This document shows positions 1 to 8,735 of a stretch of 64,000 nucleotides of DNA, piece by piece. The notes under the pieces were generated by a model. The model saw only the letters and a list, made by a program, of their open reading frames with translations, was not told the DNA's origin and ran no database searches. Where the stretch lies: contig NZ_BOMW01000009.1 of NCBI RefSeq assembly GCF_016862395.1, positions 1 through 64,000 on the forward strand. Reading direction: 5' to 3'. The translations under genes were made by a program, and so were the position numbers. The stretch's first letter is position 1. Each line of letters begins with the position of its first letter. This DNA is from Actinoplanes siamensis (lineage in GTDB: Bacteria > Actinomycetota > Actinomycetes > Mycobacteriales > Micromonosporaceae).

Positions 1-2980
1 CGGTCTGCCCGGGAACCGGCTGGCCGGCTTGCGGGTCCGCCCACCGCGGAGCGGACGACACGGGTCCCGCGGACCCGGGCGCCGTCCGGCCTCCGCCGGG
101 CTGGGCGGCTGTCCACTGTGCCAGCGATTCCGGCCGGCCGCTGGGTGAAACCGGACGGACGTCGGGCGTCTGCCCCTGACCGGGAACAGACTGGTCATCG
201 CCCCGATGCGCGGGCGCGGAGACCGGCCGGGCCCCGGCGGCATGCGGTTGCCCGCCGTCCCACTGCGCGGCAGGGGAGACCGGGCCGGCGGCCGCTGCGG
301 GCTGGGCGGCCGGAGCGATCGGCGCCGCGGGCGTGACCGGCTGGACCGGCTGCGGCGGAATGTACCCGGCGGGAGGGAGCGGTTGGCCGGGCCGCGGCGG
401 GGCGTAGCCGGCAGGAACCACCGGTTGGCCGGGCTGCGGCGGGGCGTAGCCGGTCGGAGAGACCGGTTGGCCGGCTGGGGCAGTGGGCTGGACCGGCTGC
501 GGGGGGACCGGGCCGGCGGGCGGAACGACCGGCGGCGGCGCGACCAGGCCCGGAGGCGGCGGAACCGGCTGGGCCGCCTTCGGGGGGACCGGGGCCGCCG
601 GCTGGACCGGCGGCTGGACGGGGCCGGGCGTGGGCGCCGGCGGCCGGTTGACAGGCGCCGGAGCGCCCGGCCGGCCGGTGGCGTGCGGCGGCATCGGGGG
701 CGCCTCGTCCGGGACGATCGCCCACGGCCCGTCGCCCTCGGGGAGGAAGACGTGCGCGGTACGCGGGCTGCGCCCGTTGCGCTGCTGCGGAACATTGGAC
801 CCGGGAGCCGGCGCCGGGATCGTGGGCCGGCCGGCAGCGTCCTGACCCGGCACACCGTCGTGGCGCGGGTCGGTCCCGCCCGGCGCGCCCTGCCAAGGGT
901 TCCCGGCAGGCGCGGGCGTGCCGGGCTGCCAGGGGCCGTCGGTCGCCGGAAGCGTGCCGGCCTGCCAGGGGCCGCCTGCCGGTTCGGGCATGCCGTTCGG
1001 CACGGGGCCGGTGCTGGCCGAAGCCGCGCCCGAGTGATCCGGAACGGACATCGGCTCGGGTTGCGGGACGCCGTGGAACGGCTCGGCCGCCGCTGGGGCG
1101 CCCGCCGCGGGCGGACCGGACGGCGCCTGCGGTGCGACCACGCCGGGGGCCGGGGCGGACGGCGCCTGCCCGGGCTCGTTGCGCGCAGCTGTGGGCGTAC
1201 CCGAATCGGGAGGAACGTCTCCCGCGGCTGCCGCGGGCGAAGGGACCGTCTGGGCCGGCACGGACGCCGCAGGCGTCGCCGGGACCTGGGGTGCGCCCGG
1301 GCCGATCACCCGCGCCGGGGGCGTCGGCTGCGGAGCGGCCACCACCCGCGGCGTGACCGGCGGCTCGCTCTTGATGACGCGCGGCGCGGGCGGCGGCGTG
1401 GCCCGGCTGACGACCTTCGGGGGTACGGGCGGGTCCGCGCGCCGCAGCACGCGGGGTTTGCCGTCGGCGCCCGCGGGCGGCTCGGGCGTCGGCCACGCGG
1501 CGGGCGGGGCCGGCTCCTCCGGCGTCTCGTAGTACTCCCCGTCCAGCACGAGCGGCTCGCCGCGGCCGGCGTCGACGCCATCGTCCGCCCAGTCCTCGCG
1601 CTCCTGCCGGACGAGGGAACGTCCGTCCCGGCCGGCGGCGCGGTCTTGCTGGGAACGGTCGTCCCAGCCGAGAGAACGGTGTTCCGGGGCGCGATCGCTC
1701 CGGCCGAGGGCCCGGTCGTCCGGGGAACGGTGTTCCGGGTCCCGGTCGTCCGTGGTCCGGGGATCGCGGCGGGCGGCCGGGCGGTCGCTCGCCGGCCAGC
1801 CTTCGTCCACCCGTTCGTGCGCCCGGTCCGCGTCCGTGCGCTCGTCGTCCCAGCCGTGCCCGCCGGTCGGCGCCAGTCCGTCGCCGCGGACCCGGCCGGC
1901 CCCGCGGACCGGCTCGTCGCCGTCGAACTCGTCGCGCGGCCGGCGGTCGTCGCGCCCGCGGCCGTCACCCCGGATCGCGTCGTCGTCGTGGCGGCGGCCG
2001 CCGTACCGCTCGTCGGCGCCGGCGGCCGGGACCTGCGCCCGCCCGGAAGCGGCCGGACGCTCGGGGCGCCGTGCCGGGCCGGGCCGCGGATCGTCGTCCT
2101 CGCGCCGCGGGCGGCGGCCACCCGGCGGCCGGATCGGGCCGAAATCCTCGTCCTCCCACGGCCGGGAGACCGTGCCACGCCCACGCTCGTCGGCGATGTT
2201 TCGCGGCATCGAGCCGGTCCCGCGGCGCTCGTCGAGCCGCTGCTCGGGGCGCTCGTCCGGCCGGGGGCGGCGGTCTCCGGGCCGTGGCACCGGGCCCGTG
2301 CCGCGCCGCTCGCCGACCGTGTCCCGGCTGTCGCGTCCCGGGCGGCCGCGCTCGTCGGCATCCCACCGGTCCGCCGGGCCGGACTCCGCGGCCCGCCGGC
2401 GTGACTCCACGGCGTCCCGCCGCTCGTCCTCGCGCCGGGCGCCGCGCCGGTCATCGTCCCAGCGTTCGTCGCGGCGCTCCGCCGGCCGCCGCCCGCGCGG
2501 GTCGGCCCAGGGCTCGTCCCGGTCACCGGCGCGGTCCTCGTCGTCGCGGCGGCGCGCGCCGTACCGGCCGGCCGGCCGGGCGTCGGCGGACTGCCGGCGG
2601 CGCTCCGGATTCTGCAGCGCCGCCGGGTCCACGATGGGGAAGTCCGGCTTGTCGAAGTCCACCCCGAGCTCGGGGCGGTTGAAGTCGATGTCGTCGAAGT
2701 AGTCCCCGGACAGGTTGTCGACGGACGTGTCGATCGGCACGAAGTCCGGATCGTCCAGCCAGCTCGGACGCTGGTCGTCGAACGGTGCGGCCGGTTTCTC
2801 CGCGTTACGGCGGGCACGCCGTGCGACCATTTCGTCACTCTCCGCAGAGCGGCGCGTGGGAATGACCGGATCGGGCACCGTTCGTTTCTCGAAATGGCGC
2901 TCCTGGGCCACGGCGTACTTCGGCATGAAGGAGTATTCGTTGTACTCCTCGTCCCAGTACTCGTCGTCCTCGAAGCTCAT
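1..2980 (-). CDS. Long disordered Pro/Arg-rich protein, 3' end beyond window
   Basis: The frame opens at ATG 2978-2980 (GGAG about 7 nt upstream) and stays free of stops to the window edge, giving about 990 codons. Residues 1-130 are acidic with aromatic residues (start MSFEDDEYWDEEYNEYSFMP). Residues about 130-450 are extremely rich in Arg, Asp and Gly. From about 450 onward it is Pro/Ala/Gln/Val rich with repeated GYAPPQPGQPV-like units. I see no membrane segment or folded domain in the visible part. Function is unknown. Long disordered N-terminal extensions of this kind can precede an ATPase or membrane domain, which here would lie outside the window. The reading frame is certain from the lack of stops over 2.9 kb; competing frames are shadows of the strong GC bias. 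Confidence 0.75.
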   Translation of the reverse strand, partial: MSFEDDEYWDEEYNEYSFMPKYAVAQERHFEKRTVPDPVIPTRRSAESDEMVARRARRNAEKPAAPFDDQRPSWLDDPDFVPIDTSVDNLSGDYFDDIDFNRPELGVDFDKPDFPIVDPAALQNPERRRQSADARPAGRYGARRRDDEDRAGDRDEPWADPRGRRPAERRDERWDDDRRGARREDERRDAVESRRRAAESGPADRWDADERGRPGRDSRDTVGERRGTGPVPRPGDRRPRPDERPEQRLDERRGTGSMPRNIADERGRGTVSRPWEDEDFGPIRPPGGRRPRREDDDPRPGPARRPERPAASGRAQVPAAGADERYGGRRHDDDAIRGDGRGRDDRRPRDEFDGDEPVRGAGRVRGDGLAPTGGHGWDDERTDADRAHERVDEGWPASDRPAARRDPRTTDDRDPEHRSPDDRALGRSDRAPEHRSLGWDDRSQQDRAAGRDGRSLVRQEREDWADDGVDAGRGEPLVLDGEYYETPEEPAPPAAWPTPEPPAGADGKPRVLRRADPPVPPKVVSRATPPPAPRVIKSEPPVTPRVVAAPQPTPPARVIGPGAPQVPATPAASVPAQTVPSPAAAAGDVPPDSGTPTAARNEPGQAPSAPAPGVVAPQAPSGPPAAGAPAAAEPFHGVPQPEPMSVPDHSGAASASTGPVPNGMPEPAGGPWQAGTLPATDGPWQPGTPAPAGNPWQGAPGGTDPRHDGVPGQDAAGRPTIPAPAPGSNVPQQRNGRSPRTAHVFLPEGDGPWAIVPDEAPPMPPHATGRPGAPAPVNRPPAPTPGPVQPPVQPAAPVPPKAAQPVPPPPGLVAPPPVVPPAGPVPPQPVQPTAPAGQPVSPTGYAPPQPGQPVVPAGYAPPRPGQPLPPAGYIPPQPVQPVTPAAPIAPAAQPAAAAGPVSPAAQWDGGQPHAAGARPVSAPAHRGDDQSVPGQGQTPDVRPVSPSGRPESLAQWTAAQPGGGRTAPGSAGPVSSAPRWADPQAGQPVPGQT

Positions 2981-4016
2981 GACGCGGCTCCGTCACGGCT
3001 GGGGAACTTCCCGCCGCCCCGTCGCCGCATCTGTGCCACCGTCCTCACCTGGACCACCTCCGCGCCCCCGGTGCTCGCCCCTCGCGCCCCGGACCAACCA
3101 GCCGCCACGTGGTGGATGTGGAAGGTTAATCACGGATTTGCGTGCTGCGCCACCGCCCTGCGGGTCCCCCGGACCGGACACGCGAAGGCGCCGCGGCCGG
3201 TGACCGACCCGGCGCCGCAGCCCGCCGGGTGTGCTCGGTCGAACAGGGATACGTCCGCGACGTGCTCCCGGTTCAATGTTGTGAGCAGTGATGATGCCGG
3301 GTTTCCGGCGGCCGTCCAAGAGGCGCGCCGCAACGCGTTCCGATCAACTGCGGTGATTGGTTTCCGGATACCGGGCTACGATCGATTTAAGCGTTACTTA
3401 AGCTCCTTTTCAGGAAAGCTGCGAACGTGCGGGCGACCCTGAACAGGTGACGGAACGTGGTGAGCGACACGCCTGCGTTCCGCGGATCATGGGGGCCGGG
3501 CCTGGCACGGTTGTGGTGCGGCCGGGTCCACGAAGGACTCGGCGCCGGGAGAAGCGCCGCGCGAGTGCGGTGCTCCGGGAGCAGTGGTGCTCCAGGGCCC
3601 GCCCCGGGGTGCGGTGCTCCGGGGGTGCGGTGCTCCGGAGTGCGGTGCCCAGCGGCCGGGTCCGGTCCGGTGTGGACCGGAGCGCGTGCGGGGTCGGGAA
3701 GCTTCCCGGCCGAGCGGCTGCCGCCCCCCAGTTGTCGGCTGCCGCTTTCCGGTGCCCATGGGCGACGCGCCCGGGAGAGCCCCCGACTCCTCGGGCGCTT
3801 GGCGGATCAGGGCCCACCAGGCCGGGGCGAGAGGCGGCGGCGGGAGAGATCCCGCCGCCGTTCTTGTCGCCGCGTTGAGGGCGGTCGGGCGATCGGCCGG
3901 ATGTCGCAGCACGGTGTGCGGGCGCCAGGAAAGGGTGCGATGCGGCGGCGCGGTGGCGGTGCCGGACGGCGTGGTGGTGATGCGGCGGCGCGGTGTGAAG
4001 GAGGCGGCCGATCGGG
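2981..4016. other. About 1 kb without a convincing gene
   Basis: Open frames here on both strands have compositions expected by chance in GC-rich DNA and no family resemblance. The stretch holds the upstream region of the disordered-protein gene, a rare AT-rich patch at 3381-3410 with the direct repeat TTAAGC at 3387-3392 and 3398-3403 (11 bp apart), and a cluster of GTGCGGTGCTCCGG repeats near 3565-3650. The TTAAGC pair could be a regulator site, but nothing in the sequence proves it. Confidence 0.5.
3565..3651. repeat. Short imperfect direct repeats, GTGCGGTGCTCCGG
   Basis: Copies begin near 3565, 3582, 3609, 3625 and 3640. The copies at 3609-3622 and 3625-3638 are identical and 16 bp apart; the one at 3582 (GTGGTGCTCCAGG) and the last (GTGCGGTGCCC) are degenerate. 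They lie in the gene-poor stretch and look like slippage products. No CRISPR-like spacing exists. Confidence 0.6.
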
Positions 4017-4292
4017 TCAGGCCGGAACGACCGCCCGCGCGACCTCCTCCGGCGTGGCGCGCACCGGCACCCGCAGCGGCACCACCGAGCGGCGGCCCGG
4101 CGAGTCGATCAGGAGCAGATACCAGCCCGACGCCGCGGACCAGCCCACCCCGGCCTGGTCGTGCACCCAGCTGACCACCGACACCCGGCTCAGGTCGAAC
4201 GGGATCCAGCCCTCGTCGCCCTCGGCCCGCCAGTCCGCCACCGGCACTCCGGCGGCCTCCAGAGCCCCGGCCACCGCCCGCAGATAATCCAT
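4017..4292 (-). CDS. Small protein, possibly DUF6292 family
   Basis: This 91-residue protein starts MDYLRAVAGALEAAGVPVAD and continues through a Trp-rich middle (DWRAEGDEGWIPFDL, SWVHDQAGVGWSAASGWYLL) to a C-terminus ending RAVVPA. The pattern of a short N-terminal helix, several Trp residues, then PLRVPVRATPEEVARAVV resembles small actinobacterial proteins grouped as DUF6292, whose function is unknown. It has no signal peptide or membrane span. I chose ATG 4290-4292 because the longer frame upstream is a shadow with random composition. The gene stands alone, with no coding neighbour within 300 bp on its strand. Confidence 0.6.
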   Translation of the reverse strand: MDYLRAVAGALEAAGVPVADWRAEGDEGWIPFDLSRVSVVSWVHDQAGVGWSAASGWYLLLIDSPGRRSVVPLRVPVRATPEEVARAVVPA

Positions 4293-4625
4293 GCGTCCAG
4301 GCGACCACGCGGACCGCGCTGCTGGAAAGACCCGCTCGGCGGCGAGGGCCGCTCCCGCACGCCCACCTTCCTCGGCGCGCGGCACGGCGGCCAGTTCGCC
4401 CGGATCCACGCGAGCCCGGACGTGTTCGCGCACATCGGGCCGTTCGAGACGTTCGGGCGGACCGTGCAGGGGGCGATGGCCCGGCCGGCTGTTTCTCCGG
4501 GGCGCCCCGCGCCGCCGGGACGCTGCGGGCGCCGGCCGGGAGCGCCCCGGGTTGCGGCGCCGTGGCAGCCTCCGTCTACCGGGCTCGATCCGGGACGGGC
4601 CCGCTGACGGGGGTGTGAGGCCGGA
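4293..4625. other. Gap with a possible unrecognised gene fragment
   Basis: No intact gene is visible. On the + strand, around 4315-4490, one frame reads GRSRTPTFLGARHGGQFARI and then SPDVFAHIGPFETFGRTVQG, which looks like real protein sequence but has no start of its own and dissolves into Pro/Arg-rich sequence. I do not recognise the family. Because a truncated mannosyltransferase follows directly, this stretch may be debris of the same rearrangement. Confidence 0.3.
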
Positions 4626-5414
4626 GTGAACATCGACCGAACCGGATCTCCCGATCGCCTGTTCGACGTCTGCCGTTTCCCCGCGCTCGGCCTGCTGCTC
4701 ACCCGCCGCCGCGACCATCTGCCGGTGTCGAGTTCCCGGGCCTCGCGCTGGGCCGGCGTGCTGGGCCCGGCGGCGGCCACGCTGGCCGGGATCACCGTGG
4801 CCGGCGGGCTGGATCTGGGCTGGATCGCCGGGATGCGGGACAGCGGCGAGCTGGTCCAGTTCAGCTCGATGCCGACAGCGGTCGGGATGACCCTCACGTA
4901 CCTGGGGCGGCTGCTCGACCCGGGCTTCGACGCGGTCCCGGCGGTCCGCGCGGCCGCCTACGCCGTGCTCGCCGTGGCGCTGGTGGCGATCTGGCTGCGG
5001 GCGCTGCGGGAGCGGGCCGACCCGGCCCGTGCCGCGCTGTCCGGGGCGGCGGCCGCAGTGGTCGCCACGGTCGCCCTGGCCCCGGTGTTCCTGCCCTGGT
5101 ACACGCTGTGGCCGCTGACGTTGCTGGCGGCGACCGGCTTCCGGACCAGGTTGGTCATGGTGGTCACGGTCATCGCGTCGTTCTCGGTGCTGCCGGACGG
5201 CTCCGGCCTGGTCGGCTCGCTGAAGTTCCCGGGCGCCCCGCTGGTCACCCTCTACCTGCTCCACCGGGGTGTGCGGTACCTGCGGCGGCGGTCCCGGGAG
5301 CGCGCGTTTCAGGCGATGGCGGCGGGGGAGGGCAGCAGCGAGGCCGAGCCCAGCACCCGGGAGACGGCCACCTCGATGACCACGCGGGCCGGGTTGGGTC
5401 GCGGCGTGCGGTAA
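4626..5414 (+). pseudogene. C-terminal remnant of a polyprenol-phosphomannose mannosyltransferase (MptA/MptB type)
   Basis: The 262-residue frame contains membrane helices and loops like the C-terminal half of actinobacterial alpha-1,6-mannosyltransferases: GLDLGWIAGMRDSGELVQ, SSMPTAVGMTLTYLGRLLDP, then a helix, then FLPWYTLWPLTLLAATGF and a last helix with LYLLHRGVRYLRRRSRER. Family members are usually about 450-550 residues with a catalytic Asp in the first loop; that half is missing here. Residues 1-38 do not look like a transferase, so the real start is lost. The tail runs about 105 bp into the opposite-strand PPOX gene. I read it as a decayed gene. A shortened but expressed membrane protein is a less likely alternative. 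Confidence 0.6.
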
Positions 5415-5731
5415 CGCCCGGCGTACCACCGCTCGGCCTCGGCCACCGACTCGGGGTCGTCGCGGATCACCGCGAGCCCCTCGACGGTGCTCCAGCGTGG
5501 TCCGTCGACCTGGCAGACGGCCACCCGCTGCTGGCCGCGGCGCACGTGGCGGACCTTGGCCGAGCCGCCGGAGGCGATGATCCGGGCGATCCCGGCGACC
5601 GGGTCGAGAGTGGCGCCGACCGCGACCACGTGCGGGGAGCCATCCGCGCGCAGGGTGGTCAGGGTGCACAGGTGCCGCTCGGTCCAGAATTCTCGCAGCG
5701 GTGCGGAGTCCAGGGGGATGGTGCCGCTCAA
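5309..5731 (-). CDS. PPOX-class, probably F420-dependent, oxidoreductase
   Basis: The 140-residue protein has the split-barrel fold pattern of the pyridoxamine-5'-phosphate oxidase/F420 superfamily (Rv1155-like): [64 protein letters not shown], and a late Arg/Tyr segment ([20 protein letters not shown]). Relatives bind F420 or flavin and reduce small or xenobiotic substrates; the substrate here cannot be told. It begins 25 bp after the stop of the DUF2252 gene on the same strand, so the two are probably co-transcribed. Its 3' end overlaps the decayed mannosyltransferase on the other strand. Confidence 0.8.
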   Translation of the reverse strand: MSGTIPLDSAPLREFWTERHLCTLTTLRADGSPHVVAVGATLDPVAGIARIIASGGSAKVRHVRRGQQRVAVCQVDGPRWSTVEGLAVIRDDPESVAEAERWYAGRYRTPRPNPARVVIEVAVSRVLGSASLLPSPAAIA

Positions 5732-5756
5732 GCTCGTTCTCCCGTTCTCGTGCTTC

Positions 5757-7178
5757 TCATCCGGTCTCGGCCGCCAGTTCGCCGCGGCGGACCGCCGCCA
5801 CCAGCGCCTCGTGGTCGCTCTCCACCTGGTCGGCGTAGAGCCGGGCGAACCGGGCCAGCGACTCGTCCAGCTTGCCGCTGCCGCCGCAGTACCCGGCGAT
5901 CATCGACGCGCCACTGGTCCGGGCGTGTGACTTGGCCAGCAGATAGCCGCAGATCCCGGCGTAGTCGGCGAGCGCGCCGGCGTTGATGTCCTCGACGACT
6001 ATCGCGCCCTTCATGTCGCGGAACTGCCGCACGTAGTACTGCTTGTCGCCGACGGTGGCCCAGCCGAGCAGCGGGTCGCTGACCGTCTGCAGCGCCTGCT
6101 GGTACTCCACCACACGCTGGCCCTGGTGGCGGTGCCAGGCCAGGGCGCCGTGCTGGTACTTCGCGACGACCGACCGGCGGGCCTGTTTCAGCTGCAGGAA
6201 CACCACGTCGTCGGGATCCGAGCCCTCGCACAGGGCGACGTACGCCCGCAGGCCCACCGAACCCACGCCGACCACCTTGTGCGCCACGTCGACGATCCGG
6301 TACCCGCCGAGGATCCGCGCCCAGTGCGGCTTGAGCGTGTTGAGGTAGCCGTCCAGGGCCTCCTCGAGCAGCTCGCGGTCGCCGTCCGGGGGCCGGGTGA
6401 TCACCGGCGGCTGCTCGACCAGCCGGCGGGAGCCGTCGCGGCGCTCGGTGAACCGGGGCAGCGCGCGGTCGCTGGTGCGCCGCCGGGCCCGGCGGGCGGC
6501 CCGCTCGATCTCGTCGCGGAAGCTGGCCCGGCTCGCGGCGCCGCGCATCGCATCCACGTCGAGCTGGTCGAACGAGCGGGCCAGCAGCGGCCGATCGGCC
6601 AGCTGGGCGATCTGCTCGCGGTACTCCTCGACGCAGTGCCGCACCGCGTCGGCGCAGGCGCTCTCCCGGAAGCCGTTGACCCGGCCGGCCACGTGCACGC
6701 TGACCACCAGGCGGCGCAGGTCCCACTCCCAGGGGCCGGGGTGCGCCTCGTCGAAGTCGTTGAGGTCGAAGACCAGTTCCCGTTCCGGGGAGGCGTAGAA
6801 GCCGAAGTTGCCCAGGTGGGCGTCGCCGCAGATGACCGGGGTGATGCCGGTGTGCGGCAGGGCGGCGAAGTCGTCGGCCATCAGGCCGGCGGTGCCGCGC
6901 AGGAACGCGTACGGGTTGGTGATCATGCGACCGATGCGCAGCGGCACCAGCCAGGGGAGGCGGCCCTCGTGCGAGGCGACCACCTGGCGCACCGGATCGG
7001 GCCGGCCGGTCGCCGGTCGCCAGTGCGCCATGTCCGACCGGGGGGACCGCTCGCGCAGCGACCGGCCGATCTCGTATCGTTCGGCGCGCGGCCGTGCGGG
7101 CCGGCGCAGGGAGGTGAAACCCTGGTCGCCGGCCGAGCCGATCGCGACGTGATTGCCGATCATGGGTGTCGCGTCCAT
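5757..7178 (-). CDS. DUF2252 family protein
   Basis: The 473-residue protein matches DUF2252, an uncharacterised actinobacterial family with a kinase-like (aminoglycoside phosphotransferase-like) core. Visible family segments are [40 protein letters not shown] (the HGDxxxxN-like catalytic loop), [20 protein letters not shown] (DFG-like Asp), [26 protein letters not shown] and [11 protein letters not shown]. The start is taken as ATG 7178 (MDATPMIGN); ATG 7163 is possible. It leads a two-gene unit with the PPOX gene. The palindrome at 7238-7251 lies 60 bp upstream but fits the divergent LacI gene better. Activity and substrate are unknown. Confidence 0.88.
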   Translation of the reverse strand: MDATPMIGNHVAIGSAGDQGFTSLRRPARPRAERYEIGRSLRERSPRSDMAHWRPATGRPDPVRQVVASHEGRLPWLVPLRIGRMITNPYAFLRGTAGLMADDFAALPHTGITPVICGDAHLGNFGFYASPERELVFDLNDFDEAHPGPWEWDLRRLVVSVHVAGRVNGFRESACADAVRHCVEEYREQIAQLADRPLLARSFDQLDVDAMRGAASRASFRDEIERAARRARRRTSDRALPRFTERRDGSRRLVEQPPVITRPPDGDRELLEEALDGYLNTLKPHWARILGGYRIVDVAHKVVGVGSVGLRAYVALCEGSDPDDVVFLQLKQARRSVVAKYQHGALAWHRHQGQRVVEYQQALQTVSDPLLGWATVGDKQYYVRQFRDMKGAIVVEDINAGALADYAGICGYLLAKSHARTSGASMIAGYCGGSGKLDESLARFARLYADQVESDHEALVAAVRRGELAAETG

Positions 7179-7237
7179 CGCTGCCGAGAGTACGGGGCTT
7201 GAGGCAACCCTCGCCGTGGGGCTCGCGGCGCGGGCAT

Positions 7238-7251
7238 TGTTATCGATAACA
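7238..7251. promoter_or_regulatory. LacI-family operator TGTTATCGATAACA
   Basis: This is a perfect 14-bp palindrome in the 141-bp gap between the DUF2252 gene and the LacI-type regulator, 69 bp before the regulator start. Its half site and central CG are the form LacI-family proteins bind, and a near copy (TGTTAGCGATAACA) lies before araA at 8400-8413. This suggests that the regulator represses itself and the sugar operon. Binding is inferred. Confidence 0.75.
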
Positions 7252-7319
7252 TTCCCACACCGGGAGACGCGCGGCCTGCCGCTACGCTCCATCAGATCCG
7301 GACCTGGCGAGGTGCGCAA

Positions 7320-8333
7320 GTGGAGACCAAGGGACCCCGTTCCCCGGCGATGACTGATGTGGCGCGACTGGCCGGGGTCTCCCACCAGACCGTCTCGCGC
7401 GTCCTCAACGATCACCCGAACGTCAAGGAGCAGACCCGGCTGCGGGTCCGGGCCGCCATCGCCGAGCTCGGCTACCGCCCGAACCGGGCGGCCCGCGCCC
7501 TGGTCACCGGCCGGTCGCAGCTGATCGGCGTGGTCGCCCGCAACAGCATGCTGTACGGACCGGCCTCGATGCTCGCCGAGTTCGAGCAGGCCGCCGCGGA
7601 CACCGGGTTCGCGGTGAGCGTGGGCAGCGTCCGTGAGCTGGACCGCGACTCGATCTCCGCGGTGGTCGACCGGCACCTGGACCAGCGGGTGGCCGGCCTG
7701 GTGGTGATCGCGCAGGTGGCGTCGGCCACCGAGGCGCTCGCCGAGATCCCGGCCGAGGTGCCCGTGGTCTTCATCGACGGCGACCCGGCGGCCGGCCGGT
7801 CGCTGGTCACCGTCGACCAGGTGGCCGGCGCCCGGGCGGCCGTGCGGCACCTGCTCGACCAGGGGCACGAGACGGTCTGGCACGTCTCCGGCCCGACCGA
7901 GTGGTTCGACTCGGCCGGCCGGATCAGCGGCTGGCGGCAGACCCTGCTGGAGGCCGGCCGAGAGGTCCCGCCACTGCTCAGCGCGGACTGGTCGGCCGCC
8001 GAGGGATACCGCGCCGGGCAGATGCTGGCGCGGATGCCCGAGGTCACCGCGGTCTTCGCGGCCAACGACCACCTGGCCCTGGGCGTGCTGCGGGCGCTGC
8101 ACGAGCGCGGCCGCCGGGTGCCGCACGACGTCAGTGTGATCGGGTTCGACGACGTGCCCGAGGCGGCGTTCTTCATCCCGCCGCTGACCACCGTGCGGCA
8201 GTCCTTCGGCGACGTGGCGCGGGCTGCCCTGACGCTGCTGCTGGGCCAGATGAAGGAGGAGTCCGGGGCGGCGGACACGGTGATCGTCCCGGCACAATTG
8301 GTCAAGCGTGAGAGCGTGGCGCCGCCCGCCTGA
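7320..8333 (+). CDS. LacI-family repressor of the arabinose/monosaccharide locus
   Basis: The 337-residue protein has a LacI helix-turn-helix at residues 11-66 (MTDVARLAGVSHQTVSRVLN, then ELGYRPNRAARALVTGRSQ, the hinge) and a periplasmic-binding-protein-like sugar domain (LIGVVARNS, VVFIDGDPAAGRSLVTVDQ, TAVFAANDHLALGVLRAL, VSVIGFDDVPEAAFFIPPLT). It probably controls the downstream araA-chvE-mmsAB genes, since the same operator lies before both units, with a sugar as inducer. The start is GTG 7320 with weak ribosome binding sequence; ATG at residue 11 would still keep the HTH. Ligand identity is inferred from the neighbouring arabinose isomerase. Confidence 0.9.
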   Translation: METKGPRSPAMTDVARLAGVSHQTVSRVLNDHPNVKEQTRLRVRAAIAELGYRPNRAARALVTGRSQLIGVVARNSMLYGPASMLAEFEQAAADTGFAVSVGSVRELDRDSISAVVDRHLDQRVAGLVVIAQVASATEALAEIPAEVPVVFIDGDPAAGRSLVTVDQVAGARAAVRHLLDQGHETVWHVSGPTEWFDSAGRISGWRQTLLEAGREVPPLLSADWSAAEGYRAGQMLARMPEVTAVFAANDHLALGVLRALHERGRRVPHDVSVIGFDDVPEAAFFIPPLTTVRQSFGDVARAALTLLLGQMKEESGAADTVIVPAQLVKRESVAPPA

Positions 8334-8386
8334 ACGGCTCGCGCGGGACGGTCAAGCGGCCGTTACCGCGTTGTTGCCAAGAGGCG

Positions 8387-8414
8387 TTGACACGAGAATT
8401 GTTAGCGATAACAC
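8387..8414 (+). promoter_or_regulatory. Promoter with overlapping LacI-type operator before araA
   Basis: TTGACA at 8387-8392 is a perfect -35 box. After 16 bp, TAACAC at 8409-8414 is a reasonable -10 box. The 14-bp operator TGTTAGCGATAACA (8400-8413) fills the spacer and the -10, so a bound repressor would block polymerase. It differs from the operator at 7238-7251 by one base. Transcription would start about 315 bp before the araA ATG. Confidence 0.7.
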
Positions 8415-8735
8415 TGTGATTCTCCCGCCGTGGTGTGGCCGCTGCCACTGCCCCGGCTCCCCCCGTGGAGGTTCCCATGCCCGTCGAGCCCGCCGTGCTG
8501 GCTGTCATCGGCGCCGGCCTCGCGACCCTGAGCGGTCCGCGGCGCCCGTCCGGCGGCGCCGGTGGCGCGCCGGCGCCGGGCCGGTCGCCTCGCCCACGCC
8601 GCACCGGCCCGACGGCACCCGGATTGCAACCAAGATGTACGTCTGGCTTTTTGCCGAGCGTTCGCTAGCTGACGATTACATTCAGTGATGTCTGACGGTA
8701 CCGGCAGCCGCACCACCATCAACCTAAGGAACACG
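8415..8735 (+). other. Long araA leader without a convincing gene
   Basis: About 320 nt separate the predicted promoter from araA. GGAGG precedes an ATG at 8477 that opens a 64-residue frame (starting MPVEPAVLAVIGAGLATLSG), but its second half is Pro/Arg-rich and unlike any family I know. A more AT-rich patch at 8625-8690 could hold a second promoter. The leader is long enough for control at the RNA level; I see no recognised riboswitch. Confidence 0.4.

Noticed and set aside
206..2404. 732-codon open frame on the + strand over the disordered-protein gene
   Set aside because: It is a shadow of the minus-strand gene; its Arg/Gly-rich composition is the complement of Pro/Arg codons and it has no family resemblance.
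3457..4308. Several 140-276-codon open frames on both strands
   Set aside because: Compositions are random for high GC, frames overlap heavily, and no ribosome site or family match supports any of them.
5757..8297. 846-codon frame joining DUF2252 to sequence antisense to the LacI gene
   Set aside because: Only the DUF2252 part is protein-like; the rest is the complement of the LacI-family gene, so the start was set at 7178.
8477..8671. 64-residue frame in the araA leader with GGAGG before its ATG
   Set aside because: The second half is Pro/Arg-rich and unlike any family, and it lies in a region that fits an untranslated leader.
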